In this document: positions 9,115-17,561 of the stretch, one piece after another
Layout of the letters: every line of letters begins with the position of its first letter
Position numbering within the stretch: position 1 is the stretch's first letter
Source: Lysinibacillus odysseyi
GTDB taxonomy: Bacteria; Bacillota; Bacilli; Bacillales_A; Planococcaceae
Length of the DNA: 64,000 nucleotides
NCBI GenBank assembly: GCA_014595895.1
Contig: JABUKB010000009.1
Location: 1 to 64,000, forward strand
Direction: 5' to 3'
Position numbers and translations under genes: made by a program
The notes under the pieces: generated by a model
The model's database searches: none
The model's input: the letters and a program-made list of their open reading frames with translations, nothing else
Told to the model about the DNA's origin: nothing

Positions 9115-9234
9115 ATTTATAACTATTATGCCCGCAGTTTACCGTTTTCAAACTTCGGATTGCGGAAACCGTAAAAAATGTTTTGAAATTACACATAAGC
9201 TCGATTGACGAGGTGCATCCTTGTCAATTTTTTT
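9115..9234 (+). ncRNA. Candidate terminated leader or small RNA upstream of ywqB
   Basis: On the plus strand a 10-bp stem (9204-9213 with 9219-9228) is followed directly by seven Ts: a complete intrinsic terminator. No plus-strand gene precedes it, since the gene to the left points away. Upstream, TTACCGTTT near 9139 pairs with AAACCGTAA near 9168 with one mismatch, and a TTTCTT/TATAAC pair with 17-bp spacing could be a promoter around 9096-9124. The whole could be a small RNA or an attenuated leader of ywqBA. It matches no riboswitch that I recognise. Confidence 0.4.
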
Positions 9235-9311
9235 GTCCTGTAGTTTATTCACCCCGTTGGCACATTTTCACGCTATAATAAAAGGAATGACTTTTTTAAG
9301 GAAGTGACTGT

Positions 9312-10862
9312 ATGAGCTTATCGATTCCCGTCGTTGCGAGGGATTATGCCGATTTCATTAATAAAGAGCTGGAGAATTTAGCACGCGGATTGAACCCTGC
9401 TTCTGTGGAGGATGCGGAAGCAGTGCGCCGCGCTATTTTTTCCGTGCGCAATAAAGCTGTATTATTTGAGCGCTATAATCCAGCGACCAATAAATTATTT
9501 TCCGTTGTTCAGGACGTGAAGCCCGCCGAAGTAACGGTCGATTTCAACTCACAAATCATAGAGTGTACCTGCCCTCAGCCGTTATGCCGCCACAAGTTAG
9601 GAGTACTGCTTGGGATGTATCAATATTTAGGCTCTGTGCAGGAATGGCGGGCGCAGTGGGCTGGACAAAAATCGGTACAGCTGCAAACATTAGCAACGGA
9701 ACGCACTCCTGAAAACTGGGGACAAATGGTAGACCAAGTCATGGATCATTTACTGCCGAAGGGACGCCGGATGGAAAGCTATCTAGTGAGCAATTTACTG
9801 GAAAATGCCCATACCAAATTGCGGCGCTACACCCCGCTAGAGCGCGAATGGCAGCCTATTTACCGTCTATACATCGAGCTGGCTGTGCTCAATCACATTT
9901 GGGCGCATTTTCTTGCGACTGACTCCCCCATCCATTCGGATTATTTTGAGTACGCCATCGATCGCCGCTATACCATTATGCAAAGCTATATCGAGGATTT
10001 GGATAAATCGCGCTTATTTGCGACTGATCCGTTTTACGATGCGATTCAGGAACAATTGCGCCAATTCGTGCAACAGCCGACTGGATGCACAGCCATCCGC
10101 CTGCAAGTATACTTGGACTGTTGGTCTTCGTTATTCAACGATACGAAACGTGCGCAGCATGAACTGCATGCATTCACAGAAAAAGAATCAGATATTCCAG
10201 TAGAGATTTTGCGACTAGTACCAGAAATCCTTTTGAAAAAGCAAGCACCTGCGACAGCAGAGACAGAACATGTATCTTTCTATACCATGGTCGCGGAATT
10301 CGCTCTTTCTCTTGGCGCTGTACAATACGCAGAGCAATTGTTGAAGAGATTACTGCCCCATTTGAAAGCATTTATTGCAGAAAAATTACCGCCACAGCAG
10401 CGACCGCAATTTATTATGCATATCCATACTTTGTATACACATATCGATTTGCATGAGAAAGAGGAAATGCAATTATTCAATGCATTCGGCCGGCACGGGG
10501 TACAGCCTTATTCCATGTATTTATTGACACGCAAACGTTTTGAGGAGTGGACTGCACTGCAGTTATTGTATCCGTCATCCATTCCGTATTTGGAGGCAAA
10601 TGGCTTAAAGCAAGTGTTAACCGAACAGCCAGAAGCCTTACTGCCTCTCTACCATAAATATGCCATGCAGGAAGTCGAGCAAAAATCACGGATGAATTAT
10701 AAACAGGCCGTGCGCATTTGGAAACAAATGAAAAGCGCTGCCAAAAAGTCGGGGAAAATGGCTTATTTTGAAGACTATATCGAGACAGTACGCAGTAAAT
10801 TCAAACGTCTGCGTGCGTTGCAAGAAGAATTAGAAAAAGCAAACTTAAGGGGTGACCAGTAA
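9312..10862 (+). CDS. ywqB: SWIM zinc-finger protein, partner of the SNF2 helicase
   Basis: The 516-residue protein has a SWIM zinc motif: Cys85-x-Cys87-x4-Cys92-x-His94. The rest is mostly helical, with a basic region near the C-terminus (Arg/Lys-rich after residue 470). SWIM motifs bind DNA or proteins; B. subtilis YwqB has the same context beside the SNF2 protein YwqA. The ATG follows AAGGAAGTG. The stop overlaps the next start by one base (TAATG), so translation is coupled. The biological role of the pair is not established; a DNA-remodelling complex is inferred. Confidence 0.82.
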   Translation: MSLSIPVVARDYADFINKELENLARGLNPASVEDAEAVRRAIFSVRNKAVLFERYNPATNKLFSVVQDVKPAEVTVDFNSQIIECTCPQPLCRHKLGVLLGMYQYLGSVQEWRAQWAGQKSVQLQTLATERTPENWGQMVDQVMDHLLPKGRRMESYLVSNLLENAHTKLRRYTPLEREWQPIYRLYIELAVLNHIWAHFLATDSPIHSDYFEYAIDRRYTIMQSYIEDLDKSRLFATDPFYDAIQEQLRQFVQQPTGCTAIRLQVYLDCWSSLFNDTKRAQHELHAFTEKESDIPVEILRLVPEILLKKQAPATAETEHVSFYTMVAEFALSLGAVQYAEQLLKRLLPHLKAFIAEKLPPQQRPQFIMHIHTLYTHIDLHEKEEMQLFNAFGRHGVQPYSMYLLTRKRFEEWTALQLLYPSSIPYLEANGLKQVLTEQPEALLPLYHKYAMQEVEQKSRMNYKQAVRIWKQMKSAAKKSGKMAYFEDYIETVRSKFKRLRALQEELEKANLRGDQ

Positions 10863-13600
10863 TGATGCCATTTATAAATACACTCCGCTTAAAAATAGAA
10901 CCCATGCACCCAGGGTATTACTCCCTGTTGCTCCTCAACCAAGACGGTAACATTTTAGCCGCAGATACGTGGGGTCCCTTGCTATTTTATAAATATGAAG
11001 CAAACTTTTACGGGTTAACAGCAAAATTAGATGAACGTGACCTGATTATCAGTGCAGCCAATTTCCTTGATATTTTATCGCCGACCTATCGCCATCCTTT
11101 TTTGCAATTGGAAGGCTATGATGTCCAGTCTGTCGAGTACCTTGCTGAATTTGAACGAGCAATGCCTCTTTGGCACAGCGAGAACCTTTGGCAGCATGCT
11201 TCCCTGTCCGAGGAAGGTGTGCATTTCGAACAAGAGCCGCTATTGGAGCAAGCGGTGATGCAGCGTTTAGCAGGCGCTGGCTTGACAATGGAGGATGTCC
11301 CGTCTTTACTGCCGTATTTTCAAAATGGTGGCTGGCCATTGCAAACAAGACGTATGGCTGGGAATGTGCAAGTGGCGTTACGTCTGAGTGAACCGGTGGA
11401 AGACGAGGAAGAATGGTATTTGGAAACGGTACTTATTGCCCCTTCTACAGCGAAGCACTGGGTACCGGCAAAAGGAAAGCGTCAATTACCAATTGAACTA
11501 ACCCTGCCAGCAAAATGGAAAGACTTAGCGCCAGATATTGAAGCATTGCAAGACCAGATGGCGAAGCTTTTGACATTGCCAAGTCACGCCCCATCCGCTA
11601 CCCAGTTCTTTTTTATGCCATTAACGGATTACGATGTGCGTCATTTCTTACAGCATGATTTAGCGAAACTGCAGGCAATGGGCTTTGAGATTATTTTACC
11701 GGCATGGTTAAAAGATTTGAAGCAGTCGAAAATGCGGGTACGTGTCAATGCAGGGAATGCCTCTCCAACGAAAACAGCCGGTCTCAATGATATTTTAACG
11801 TTCCGTTGGCAGTTTTCGATGAACGGGCAGGAAGTGACTGCCGAGCAGTTCCGGAAAATTGTTGAGGAAAAACGAGAATTTGTGCGAGTAGGCGCAGAAT
11901 GGTTCCGAATCGATGCCCACTGGCTGACAGAGATGCGCCAGCTGATGGAACAAGCAGAAGAGGAAGAATGGACCGTACGCGATTTATTATTCCGCGAGCT
12001 TCCAGAAACCTTAACGGCACCCATTGAAGATGAAGACGATGCGGAGCGAGACAATCCTCTCTTTGCCTTTGAGATGCAGCAATCCCTGAAACATTATTTA
12101 GAGCAGTTGCAATCAAAGCAAGGTTTACCAGAAATCCCTCCTCCTGCTAGCTTGCAGGCAAGGTTACGTCCGTACCAGCAACAGGGCTTTGAATGGCTGG
12201 CTTTTATGCGCGAGCAGCGTTTTGGCGCTTGTTTGGCGGATGATATGGGGCTCGGGAAAACCGTGCAGCTGATTTCGTATATTTTATATACAGTCGACAC
12301 ATTGAACGTCACAGACCCCGCTATTGTTATTTGCCCGACATCTGTACTTGGAAACTGGCAAAAGGAGCTGGCGCGCTTTGCTCCTACCTTACAGGTTTAC
12401 ACACATTACGGTGCCAACCGGGTAAAGGAGGAAGCGTTTCTGGAGATGATTGTTCGTGAGCGTCCGCATATTATTTTGTCAACGTATGGTACGATTTCGC
12501 AAGATGCCGAGTTTTTGCAGGCTATTCCTTGGTCAACGGTAGTACTCGATGAAGCGCAAAATATCAAAAATATGCAAACCCTGCAATCCCGTTCAATACG
12601 GAAATTAAAGGGCGAGCATCATATTGCCTTAACCGGGACACCGGTGGAAAATCGTCTTTCTGAGCTTTGGGCTATTTTTGACTTTATGCATAAAGGCTAT
12701 TTAGGCAGCTTTGGTAAATTCCAAGAGCAGTTTATCATGCCAATTGAAAAGGATGAATCGGAACGCCATAAAGAAGTGCTGCGCATGAAAATCCGCCCGT
12801 TTTTACTGCGCCGCACGAAGCGTGATCCGGATTTGATGCTGAACTTGCCCGACAAGCAGGAAATGCAGGAGTTTTGTCCGCTGACAGTCGAGCAGGCCGC
12901 GCTATATGAGGGGTATATTCAAGATACGATGGCTAATTTGGAGCAGCTAACAGGCTTTGAGAAAAAGGGTCGCATTTTGAAAATGCTCAATAAGTTAAAG
13001 CAATTATGTAATCATCCCGCTCTTTATTTAAAAGAGCCTTTTGATGATGCAACAGTAGAAATAGAGCGTTCATTAAAAGTAAAGCGTCTCGTCCAGCTAG
13101 CGACAGATATCGTGGCGAATGGAGAGCAGTGCTTAATCTTTACGCAATACATTGGGATGGGGCAACTGCTGCAGTATCTCTTTAGAGAACTGTATGAGAT
13201 TGATGTGCCGTTTTTAACGGGAAGCATGCCAAAACAGCAGCGAGACCGCTTAGTGGAAAGCTTCCAGCAGGGTGAGTTCCCGATTTTCTTATTGTCGCTG
13301 AAGGCAGGTGGAACGGGCTTAAATTTAACAGCCGCTAACCATGTGCTCCATGCTGACCGCTGGTGGAATCCTGCGGTGGAAAATCAAGCGACTGACCGCG
13401 CTTACCGGATCGGTCAAACGCAATTTGTCCAGGTGCATAAGTTTATCACGATTGGTACAGTAGAAGAAAAAATCGATAAAATGCTGTCGATTAAATCCGC
13501 CTTATCGGAAGAATTAATCCAGTCCAGTCAATGGCTGACACAGCTTGATGATGCGGAATTAGTGGATTTGATGATGTTGGATACAGCAGCGATTCAATAG
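10862..13600 (+). CDS. ywqA: SNF2-family DNA-dependent ATPase
   Basis: The 912-residue protein has a long N-terminal bacterial SNF2 helicase-associated region (about 1-420) and then a two-lobed SF2 motor. Motif I D-D-M-G-L-G-K-T is at 460-467, motif II D-E-A-Q at 563-566, motif III with T-G-T-P, motif V G-G-T-G-L-N-L-T and motif VI Q-A-T-D-R-A-Y-R-I-G-Q at 842-852. All residues for ATP hydrolysis are present. Such proteins translocate on double-stranded DNA and displace or remodel bound proteins. It follows ywqB with a one-base overlap and is closed by a terminator, so the two form a bicistron. Confidence 0.92.
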   Translation: MMPFINTLRLKIEPMHPGYYSLLLLNQDGNILAADTWGPLLFYKYEANFYGLTAKLDERDLIISAANFLDILSPTYRHPFLQLEGYDVQSVEYLAEFERAMPLWHSENLWQHASLSEEGVHFEQEPLLEQAVMQRLAGAGLTMEDVPSLLPYFQNGGWPLQTRRMAGNVQVALRLSEPVEDEEEWYLETVLIAPSTAKHWVPAKGKRQLPIELTLPAKWKDLAPDIEALQDQMAKLLTLPSHAPSATQFFFMPLTDYDVRHFLQHDLAKLQAMGFEIILPAWLKDLKQSKMRVRVNAGNASPTKTAGLNDILTFRWQFSMNGQEVTAEQFRKIVEEKREFVRVGAEWFRIDAHWLTEMRQLMEQAEEEEWTVRDLLFRELPETLTAPIEDEDDAERDNPLFAFEMQQSLKHYLEQLQSKQGLPEIPPPASLQARLRPYQQQGFEWLAFMREQRFGACLADDMGLGKTVQLISYILYTVDTLNVTDPAIVICPTSVLGNWQKELARFAPTLQVYTHYGANRVKEEAFLEMIVRERPHIILSTYGTISQDAEFLQAIPWSTVVLDEAQNIKNMQTLQSRSIRKLKGEHHIALTGTPVENRLSELWAIFDFMHKGYLGSFGKFQEQFIMPIEKDESERHKEVLRMKIRPFLLRRTKRDPDLMLNLPDKQEMQEFCPLTVEQAALYEGYIQDTMANLEQLTGFEKKGRILKMLNKLKQLCNHPALYLKEPFDDATVEIERSLKVKRLVQLATDIVANGEQCLIFTQYIGMGQLLQYLFRELYEIDVPFLTGSMPKQQRDRLVESFQQGEFPIFLLSLKAGGTGLNLTAANHVLHADRWWNPAVENQATDRAYRIGQTQFVQVHKFITIGTVEEKIDKMLSIKSALSEELIQSSQWLTQLDDAELVDLMMLDTAAIQ

Positions 13601-13610
13601 AAAAGAGAGG

Positions 13611-13652
13611 GAGAGTCTTGTTTGCTCGGTTAGGCACAAGACTCTCTTTTTA
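13611..13652 (+). terminator. Terminator of ywqBA
   Basis: An 11-bp perfect stem (13611-13621 with 13636-13646) followed by TTTTT, 10 bp after the ywqA stop. Confidence 0.92.
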
Positions 13653-13832
13653 ACGGTTTTTGCGATATTCAGTTGTAAGTTTGAGTGGAATGTGTTTGTA
13701 TATTTTTGTAGTTTGATAGACAACATATACAAAGGAGAGCGAATTTGTTTACTTTGATACGGTCTTTCTTGTACAGCCTTCTTACCTGTCATAACGAAAA
13801 CATCTCTTTTTACCTTCTAGCATTTGCGTATT

Positions 13833-14288
13833 TTATACTGTCACCTTGTCCTCACCAAGAATCGATTCTTCAAATTCCTCATCCTCCTGAAGAATTTGAA
13901 ATTGTTCTTCTATCCTGTCATCTGGATAGACCAATTGCTCTACCGTTTCGGCAACTAGCTGATCAGCACGCTGTTTGAGCGCAAAAAATCGGATATCATC
14001 TACTACAACTTCTGTAGTATATACTTTCATATTGTCTCGACCTATATAGGATCTCGATTGCAAGCGACCATTGACACCGATCAGAGAGCCTTTACCACAA
14101 TATCCGGCAATCCGTTCAGCCAACCTCCCCCAAGCAACACATAATAAGTAATCTGCATCTACACCACCTTGACTATTTCGATAGTTGCGATTGATCGCAA
14201 TGACAAAACGAATGGTTACTTTATCGGTCCCTACTTGTCTTAACACGGGATCCTTCGTCAGGCGTCCGACTAATCCGACTTGATTCAT
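13833..14288 (-). CDS. ssbB: Single-stranded DNA-binding protein, SsbB type
   Basis: The 151-residue protein opens with the OB-fold signature M-N-x-V-x-L-V-G-R-L-T-K-D-P and continues with the aromatic beta strands expected for SSB to about residue 105. The tail is acidic but ends G-E-D-K-V-T-V, without the D-D-D-(I/L)-P-F tip that recruits repair partners. B. subtilis SsbB (YwpH), a competence protein, also lacks that tip and sits next to ywqA and ywpF, so the assignment rests on both features. Start ATG at 14288 has GGAGGTGAG upstream; an ATG 30 nt earlier is before the binding site. Divergent from ywpF. Confidence 0.87.
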   Translation of the reverse strand: MNQVGLVGRLTKDPVLRQVGTDKVTIRFVIAINRNYRNSQGGVDADYLLCVAWGRLAERIAGYCGKGSLIGVNGRLQSRSYIGRDNMKVYTTEVVVDDIRFFALKQRADQLVAETVEQLVYPDDRIEEQFQILQEDEEFEESILGEDKVTV

Positions 14289-14374
14289 GTACTCACCTCC
14301 TGTTCTTGGTCTTATCATATGACAGCGACCGCTTCGCAGGCAAAACGCCTAAACGCAAAATTGGTCACTTTTCT

Positions 14375-14383
14375 TGTGGATAA
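14375..14383 (-). promoter_or_regulatory. Single DnaA box between ssbB and ywpF
   Basis: TGTGGATAA is a perfect reverse-oriented TTATCCACA. It stands alone in the divergent promoter region, so it may be chance. Confidence 0.35.
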
Positions 14384-14485
14384 CTGCCTTTTCCTCTGGA
14401 ATCTGGCATGCTTGGAAAAATATTTTTCAGGTATGCGTTGATTTTATAGTCTTTGGGGGCATTTCAAGAATTGAATTTTGGCATA

Positions 14486-14494
14486 TGTTATAAT
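14486..14494 (+). promoter_or_regulatory. Extended -10 promoter of ywpF
   Basis: TGTTATAAT is a perfect TGnTATAAT extended -10 with no strong -35. It lies 26 bp before the GTG start and rules out the ATG at 14478 as the gene's start. Confidence 0.7.
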
Positions 14495-14519
14495 TTTTTA
14501 TAAAAGACGAGGTGAGAGT

Positions 14520-14948
14520 GTGAAGACGTTTAAAATGCTGGAGTTCGAATATATAGCAGACACGGCAAGGCAGTCCATTCCGTTAATCGATGGGATTCTG
14601 ATCAATCAGGAAAATAGCCATAAATCCTGGATTTTGGAGCTTTATATAGCCACTACATATCGGTCATTATTTGAGGAGCTACTGGCAAATAATACAGTAT
14701 TTGAAGCACAAGTGGTGATTTCCTTCCCGGACAATGAACCTGCCCGCTTTACATTGGTGGTGTCAAAAATTCAGGATATCCGCGGGAAGATTTCCGTGTT
14801 GTGCCGCGGGACATTGAAAGCCCAGCGGAAACGCTATGCCGAGGGGCTTTTGCAGCAGTTATTAGCAGAAGGTGTGTCTGTTGAGGAATTATTGGCTCGC
14901 TTTGAACAAGGCATGCGGGAACGCCCAGCTTTAAAAAAGCATAAATAA
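14520..14948 (+). CDS. ywpF: YwpF family protein
   Basis: A 142-residue cytoplasmic protein that resembles B. subtilis YwpF by its V-K-T-F-K-M opening, its size and its place beside ssbB. It looks like an alpha/beta fold; the last 30 residues are helical and basic. No active-site motif is seen and the function is unknown. GTG at 14520 is chosen because GAGGTGA is 5 nt upstream and the -10 element lies just before that. It is monocistronic and ends at a bidirectional terminator. Confidence 0.75.
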   Translation: MKTFKMLEFEYIADTARQSIPLIDGILINQENSHKSWILELYIATTYRSLFEELLANNTVFEAQVVISFPDNEPARFTLVVSKIQDIRGKISVLCRGTLKAQRKRYAEGLLQQLLAEGVSVEELLARFEQGMRERPALKKHK

Positions 14949-14974
14949 AAAGGTCGCAATCTCTGCGACCTTTT
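14947..14974. terminator. Shared bidirectional terminator
   Basis: AAAAGGTCGCA pairs with TGCGACCTTTT around a 5-nt loop. It serves ywpF on the plus strand and the lipoprotein gene on the minus strand. Confidence 0.92.
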
Positions 14975-14977
14975 CAT

Positions 14978-15370
14978 TTATTCGACTACTCTGTTGTTAT
15001 CGCGGCCATCTAAACCGTTTTCCATAATGCCGTCTTGATCATTGACGAAAGGACGGTTATTGTCATTCACACGGTTATCATTGTCAATGATGCCGTCGTT
15101 ATTGTCAATGATGTCGTTGTTATGATCATTGACACGGTTGTTATTGTCGTTCATGCCGTTGTTATTGTCATTGACACGGTTATTATTATTGTTATAACCG
15201 TTATTGTCATTGACACGATTATTGTTGTCATAGACATTGTTATCGTTGCGATCCGGCACGACTAAATCCGTAGCTTCATCCATGGCGTTGTCATTGTCAT
15301 TATTCCCGTTCCCGCCGTTGCAGGCTGCCAATGTCATACTTAGCATCAGGATAGCAAACCATTTCCACAT
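14978..15370 (-). CDS. Asn/Asp-repeat lipoprotein
   Basis: A 130-residue precursor with a lipobox L-A-A-C (Cys17) after a short hydrophobic signal, so the mature protein is lipid-anchored to the outer membrane face. Nearly all the rest is Asn and Asp with a loosely repeated unit built around R-V-N-D-N-N (four R-V-N-D copies between about 50 and 105). Such low-complexity acidic/polar chains are usually disordered and may bind cations or space the wall; no family is recognised. AGGGAGG precedes the ATG. The repeat unit in DNA (GTTATTGTC types) could change length by slippage. Confidence 0.7.
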   Translation of the reverse strand: MWKWFAILMLSMTLAACNGGNGNNDNDNAMDEATDLVVPDRNDNNVYDNNNRVNDNNGYNNNNNRVNDNNNGMNDNNNRVNDHNNDIIDNNDGIIDNDNRVNDNNRPFVNDQDGIMENGLDGRDNNRVVE

Positions 15371-15444
15371 AAAAAAACCTCCCTTCTCCAGTACTCATTT
15401 GTAGAGTGCCCGAGAAAAGAGGGTGTTATCCTAATATTACAAAT

Positions 15445-15828
15445 CTATTTTAACTGCTTTTTTAAAAGTTGCTCCACATACGCTGCTTCCGCTTTGCAAT
15501 CGTATGTGTAATTCGTGCCTAGCTTTTTTTGCAGCTTTTCAATAGAATCAATTTGCTTCTTCGTAGGCTCTTCACTCAATATTTTTTCTACTATTTCGTT
15601 AATTTTGGCAGCAAGCTCTTCGTGAAACTCAGTACTCTCGCGTACTTCTTGCGGTATTTTGTCATACCAGGCTGCATTTTCCTGTACGTATTTTTGCCAG
15701 CTTTTCATAAAGTCTTCCATCGAAAACTGATTTTCGTCCCAGGCAATACTTGCTAAATACGATTCAAAAGCAATAGAAATAGAACGAGTAATGCTGATTT
15801 TGACGCCCGAAGATAATTCCTTATACAT
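15445..15828 (-). CDS. Unknown helical cytoplasmic protein
   Basis: A 127-residue protein with no signal peptide or membrane segment, rich in Glu, Lys and Trp, and predicted by eye as mostly helix. AGGAGGTTG lies 6 nt before the ATG, and 60-70 bp gaps separate it from the lipoprotein and fabZ genes. I do not recognise a family. The coding call rests on the strong binding site and plausible composition. Confidence 0.65.
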   Translation of the reverse strand: MYKELSSGVKISITRSISIAFESYLASIAWDENQFSMEDFMKSWQKYVQENAAWYDKIPQEVRESTEFHEELAAKINEIVEKILSEEPTKKQIDSIEKLQKKLGTNYTYDCKAEAAYVEQLLKKQLK

Positions 15829-15922
15829 CTATTCAACCTCCTACGTTGAAAGCCAAACCTCCTGGGTTGTGAAAATAAAATTCAACCTTTTCATTTTATC
15901 TCGTTTGTGAAAAAAATGCAAA

Positions 15923-16357
15923 CTAAGGCTGAACAGGTCCTAATGCAAACAGGATTTCCGTTTCACAAACCAACTCGCCATCAACTGTCGCTATTCCTTT
16001 TCCTTTACCCATTTGACCGCGCAATTTAATAAATTCCACTTCTAATCGCAGCTGGTCGCCTGGTACCACTTGTTTTTTGATGCGGCAATTATCGATACCC
16101 GTTAAAAAAGCGAGTCTCCCTTGGTTGCCTTCCGCTTTTAATAAAGCCACTCCCCCAACCTGTGCAAGCGCTTCAATAATTAGCACGCCTGGCATAACAG
16201 GATAGTCGGGAAAATGCCCGTTAAAAAACTCTTCATTAATCGTTACATTTTTTATACCCACTGCTCTTTTTCCCTCTTCTAGCTCTACTATGCGATCCAC
16301 TAATAAAAAAGGATAGCGGTGTGGTAAAATTTCCTGAATTTGTTGTGCGTTTAGCAT
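15923..16357 (-). CDS. fabZ: (3R)-hydroxyacyl-ACP dehydratase
   Basis: The 144-residue protein has the hot-dog fold signature of FabZ, which removes water from 3-hydroxyacyl-ACP in fatty acid elongation. Catalytic His48 lies in [12 protein letters not shown] and Glu62 in I-E-A-L-A-Q-V-G-G. The [12 protein letters not shown] opening is intact and length is normal. GGGGG precedes the ATG by about 7 nt. It follows epuA by 75 bp in the same direction; B. subtilis also keeps fabZ (ywpB) near flhP and mbl. Confidence 0.95.
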   Translation of the reverse strand: MLNAQQIQEILPHRYPFLLVDRIVELEEGKRAVGIKNVTINEEFFNGHFPDYPVMPGVLIIEALAQVGGVALLKAEGNQGRLAFLTGIDNCRIKKQVVPGDQLRLEVEFIKLRGQMGKGKGIATVDGELVCETEILFALGPVQP

Positions 16358-16431
16358 TATATTTCCCCCTCAATTACGTTTCTGAAACCACTGACACTGA
16401 ATAAAAACAGCAGAGAGAAGCAATATAGTTA

Positions 16432-16698
16432 TTACTCCTCTACGCCATTTATAATATCCAGAATATGCTTCCATGTTTCCCATTTGAAAACATCGAGAGC
16501 GGTTCCATCACCTATCACAGAATAACCAATTATCAATCCAAGTGCTATTAGGATAACAAATAACAGAACAACTAAAATGACACGCAACCAGATCGGTAAT
16601 AGACGCAGTCGTTCACGCTTTACTGGTTCTGTCTCTTGCTGCTCGTTAGTACGTGTAGGTTCTTCTTGATTTTCTATAAGTAGTTGTTCATTCGTCAT
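16432..16698 (-). CDS. EpuA-domain small membrane protein
   Basis: An 88-residue protein with a charged N-terminus (Glu/Thr/Arg, 1-32), one membrane helix (about 37-58), and a conserved exterior segment G-Y-S-V-I-G-D-G-T-A-L-D-V-F, then W-x-H-I-L-D-I. This matches the EpuA domain (PF11772), often mislabelled as an RNA polymerase beta subunit. Function is unclear; in streptococci epuA lies beside murA. Here it is 21 bp from flhP and likely in its operon. Confidence 0.8.
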   Translation of the reverse strand: MTNEQLLIENQEEPTRTNEQQETEPVKRERLRLLPIWLRVILVVLLFVILIALGLIIGYSVIGDGTALDVFKWETWKHILDIINGVEE

Positions 16699-16719
16699 CG
16701 TTATTTCTCCCTAATGTCC

Positions 16720-17550
16720 TTATCGGATGCCATTAATTAATCCTAGCATTTGATCCGCGATTGTCACAGCACGTGAGTTGAATTGGTAAGAACGCTGTGC
16801 TGCGATTAATTCTGTCATTTCTTTTGATACATCTACATTTGATTGCTCTAACGCGCCGTTCTGTAAACGAATAGCGTTACGGTTTCCACCCAATAAATCG
16901 GTTAAAATATCCGCTTCTGTTAGGTTCATGGCAGCTAAATTATCCGGTAACTTCATATACGTACCGCCATCTAACTGTTCTAGCATTTGCGGTTTATCAA
17001 AGCGTGTTACAGCCAAGTCAAACGAAATAACCTGTCCATCTTCATAGGTTACATTTAATGTGCCCGTTTCCGATACAGTCATACTTGTTGCACCGTCCGG
17101 GAACGCAATCGGCTCGTCCGCTGCAGAAAGCACAGGATAGCCATCGCCATTTACAAGCAACACTTGTCCATTTTGCTGCGGCGACATATACAGATTTCCT
17201 TGTCTTGAATACACGGTTGATCCGTCATTCATAGCAATATTTAAATATTGATTCGGTTCTGTAAACGCGATATCTAAATCACGATCCGTTATTTGCAATG
17301 AGCCTTGCTTTTCGTTGGACTGAATTTGGCTGACATGCGCTCCTACACCATAGCGAATTCCTACTGGTGATTGACGCAATACTTTGTCTAGCTTGTCGTT
17401 ATTAAACTGCTGATACATCAGCTCCTGAAAGTTCGCTTGCTTCGCTTTATAGCCAACTGTATTGCTGTGAGCGATATTATTGCTGATAGTATCGAGCTGT
17501 GTTTGGAGTTGTGTCATTGTGTTGGTAGCTGTTATCATCGTACGAATCAC
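16720..17550 (-). CDS. flhP: Flagellar basal-body rod-like protein FlhP
   Basis: The 276-residue protein is a FlgG-family basal-body protein that extends the flagellar rod outside the membrane. The N-terminus has I-S-N-N-I-A-H-S-N-T-V-G-Y-K-A and the C-terminus the N-V-D-V-S-K-E-M-T-E-L-I-A-A-Q-R-S-Y helix, the two parts that form the coiled rod. The start is GTG after AGGAGG. It sits 11 bp after flhO, and the order mbl-flhO-flhP is the same as in B. subtilis. Confidence 0.92.
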   Translation of the reverse strand: MIRTMITATNTMTQLQTQLDTISNNIAHSNTVGYKAKQANFQELMYQQFNNDKLDKVLRQSPVGIRYGVGAHVSQIQSNEKQGSLQITDRDLDIAFTEPNQYLNIAMNDGSTVYSRQGNLYMSPQQNGQVLLVNGDGYPVLSAADEPIAFPDGATSMTVSETGTLNVTYEDGQVISFDLAVTRFDKPQMLEQLDGGTYMKLPDNLAAMNLTEADILTDLLGGNRNAIRLQNGALEQSNVDVSKEMTELIAAQRSYQFNSRAVTIADQMLGLINGIR

Positions 17551-17561
17551 GCAATCGCCTC

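Noticed and set aside
15035-15265. Ile/Val-rich frame opposite the lipoprotein gene
   Set aside because: The reverse reading of Asn/Asp codons gives Ile/Val; it looks like a membrane protein but has no start signals.
16432-16698. RNA polymerase beta subunit label for the small protein
   Set aside because: It is an 88-residue EpuA membrane protein; the polymerase name is a database artefact.
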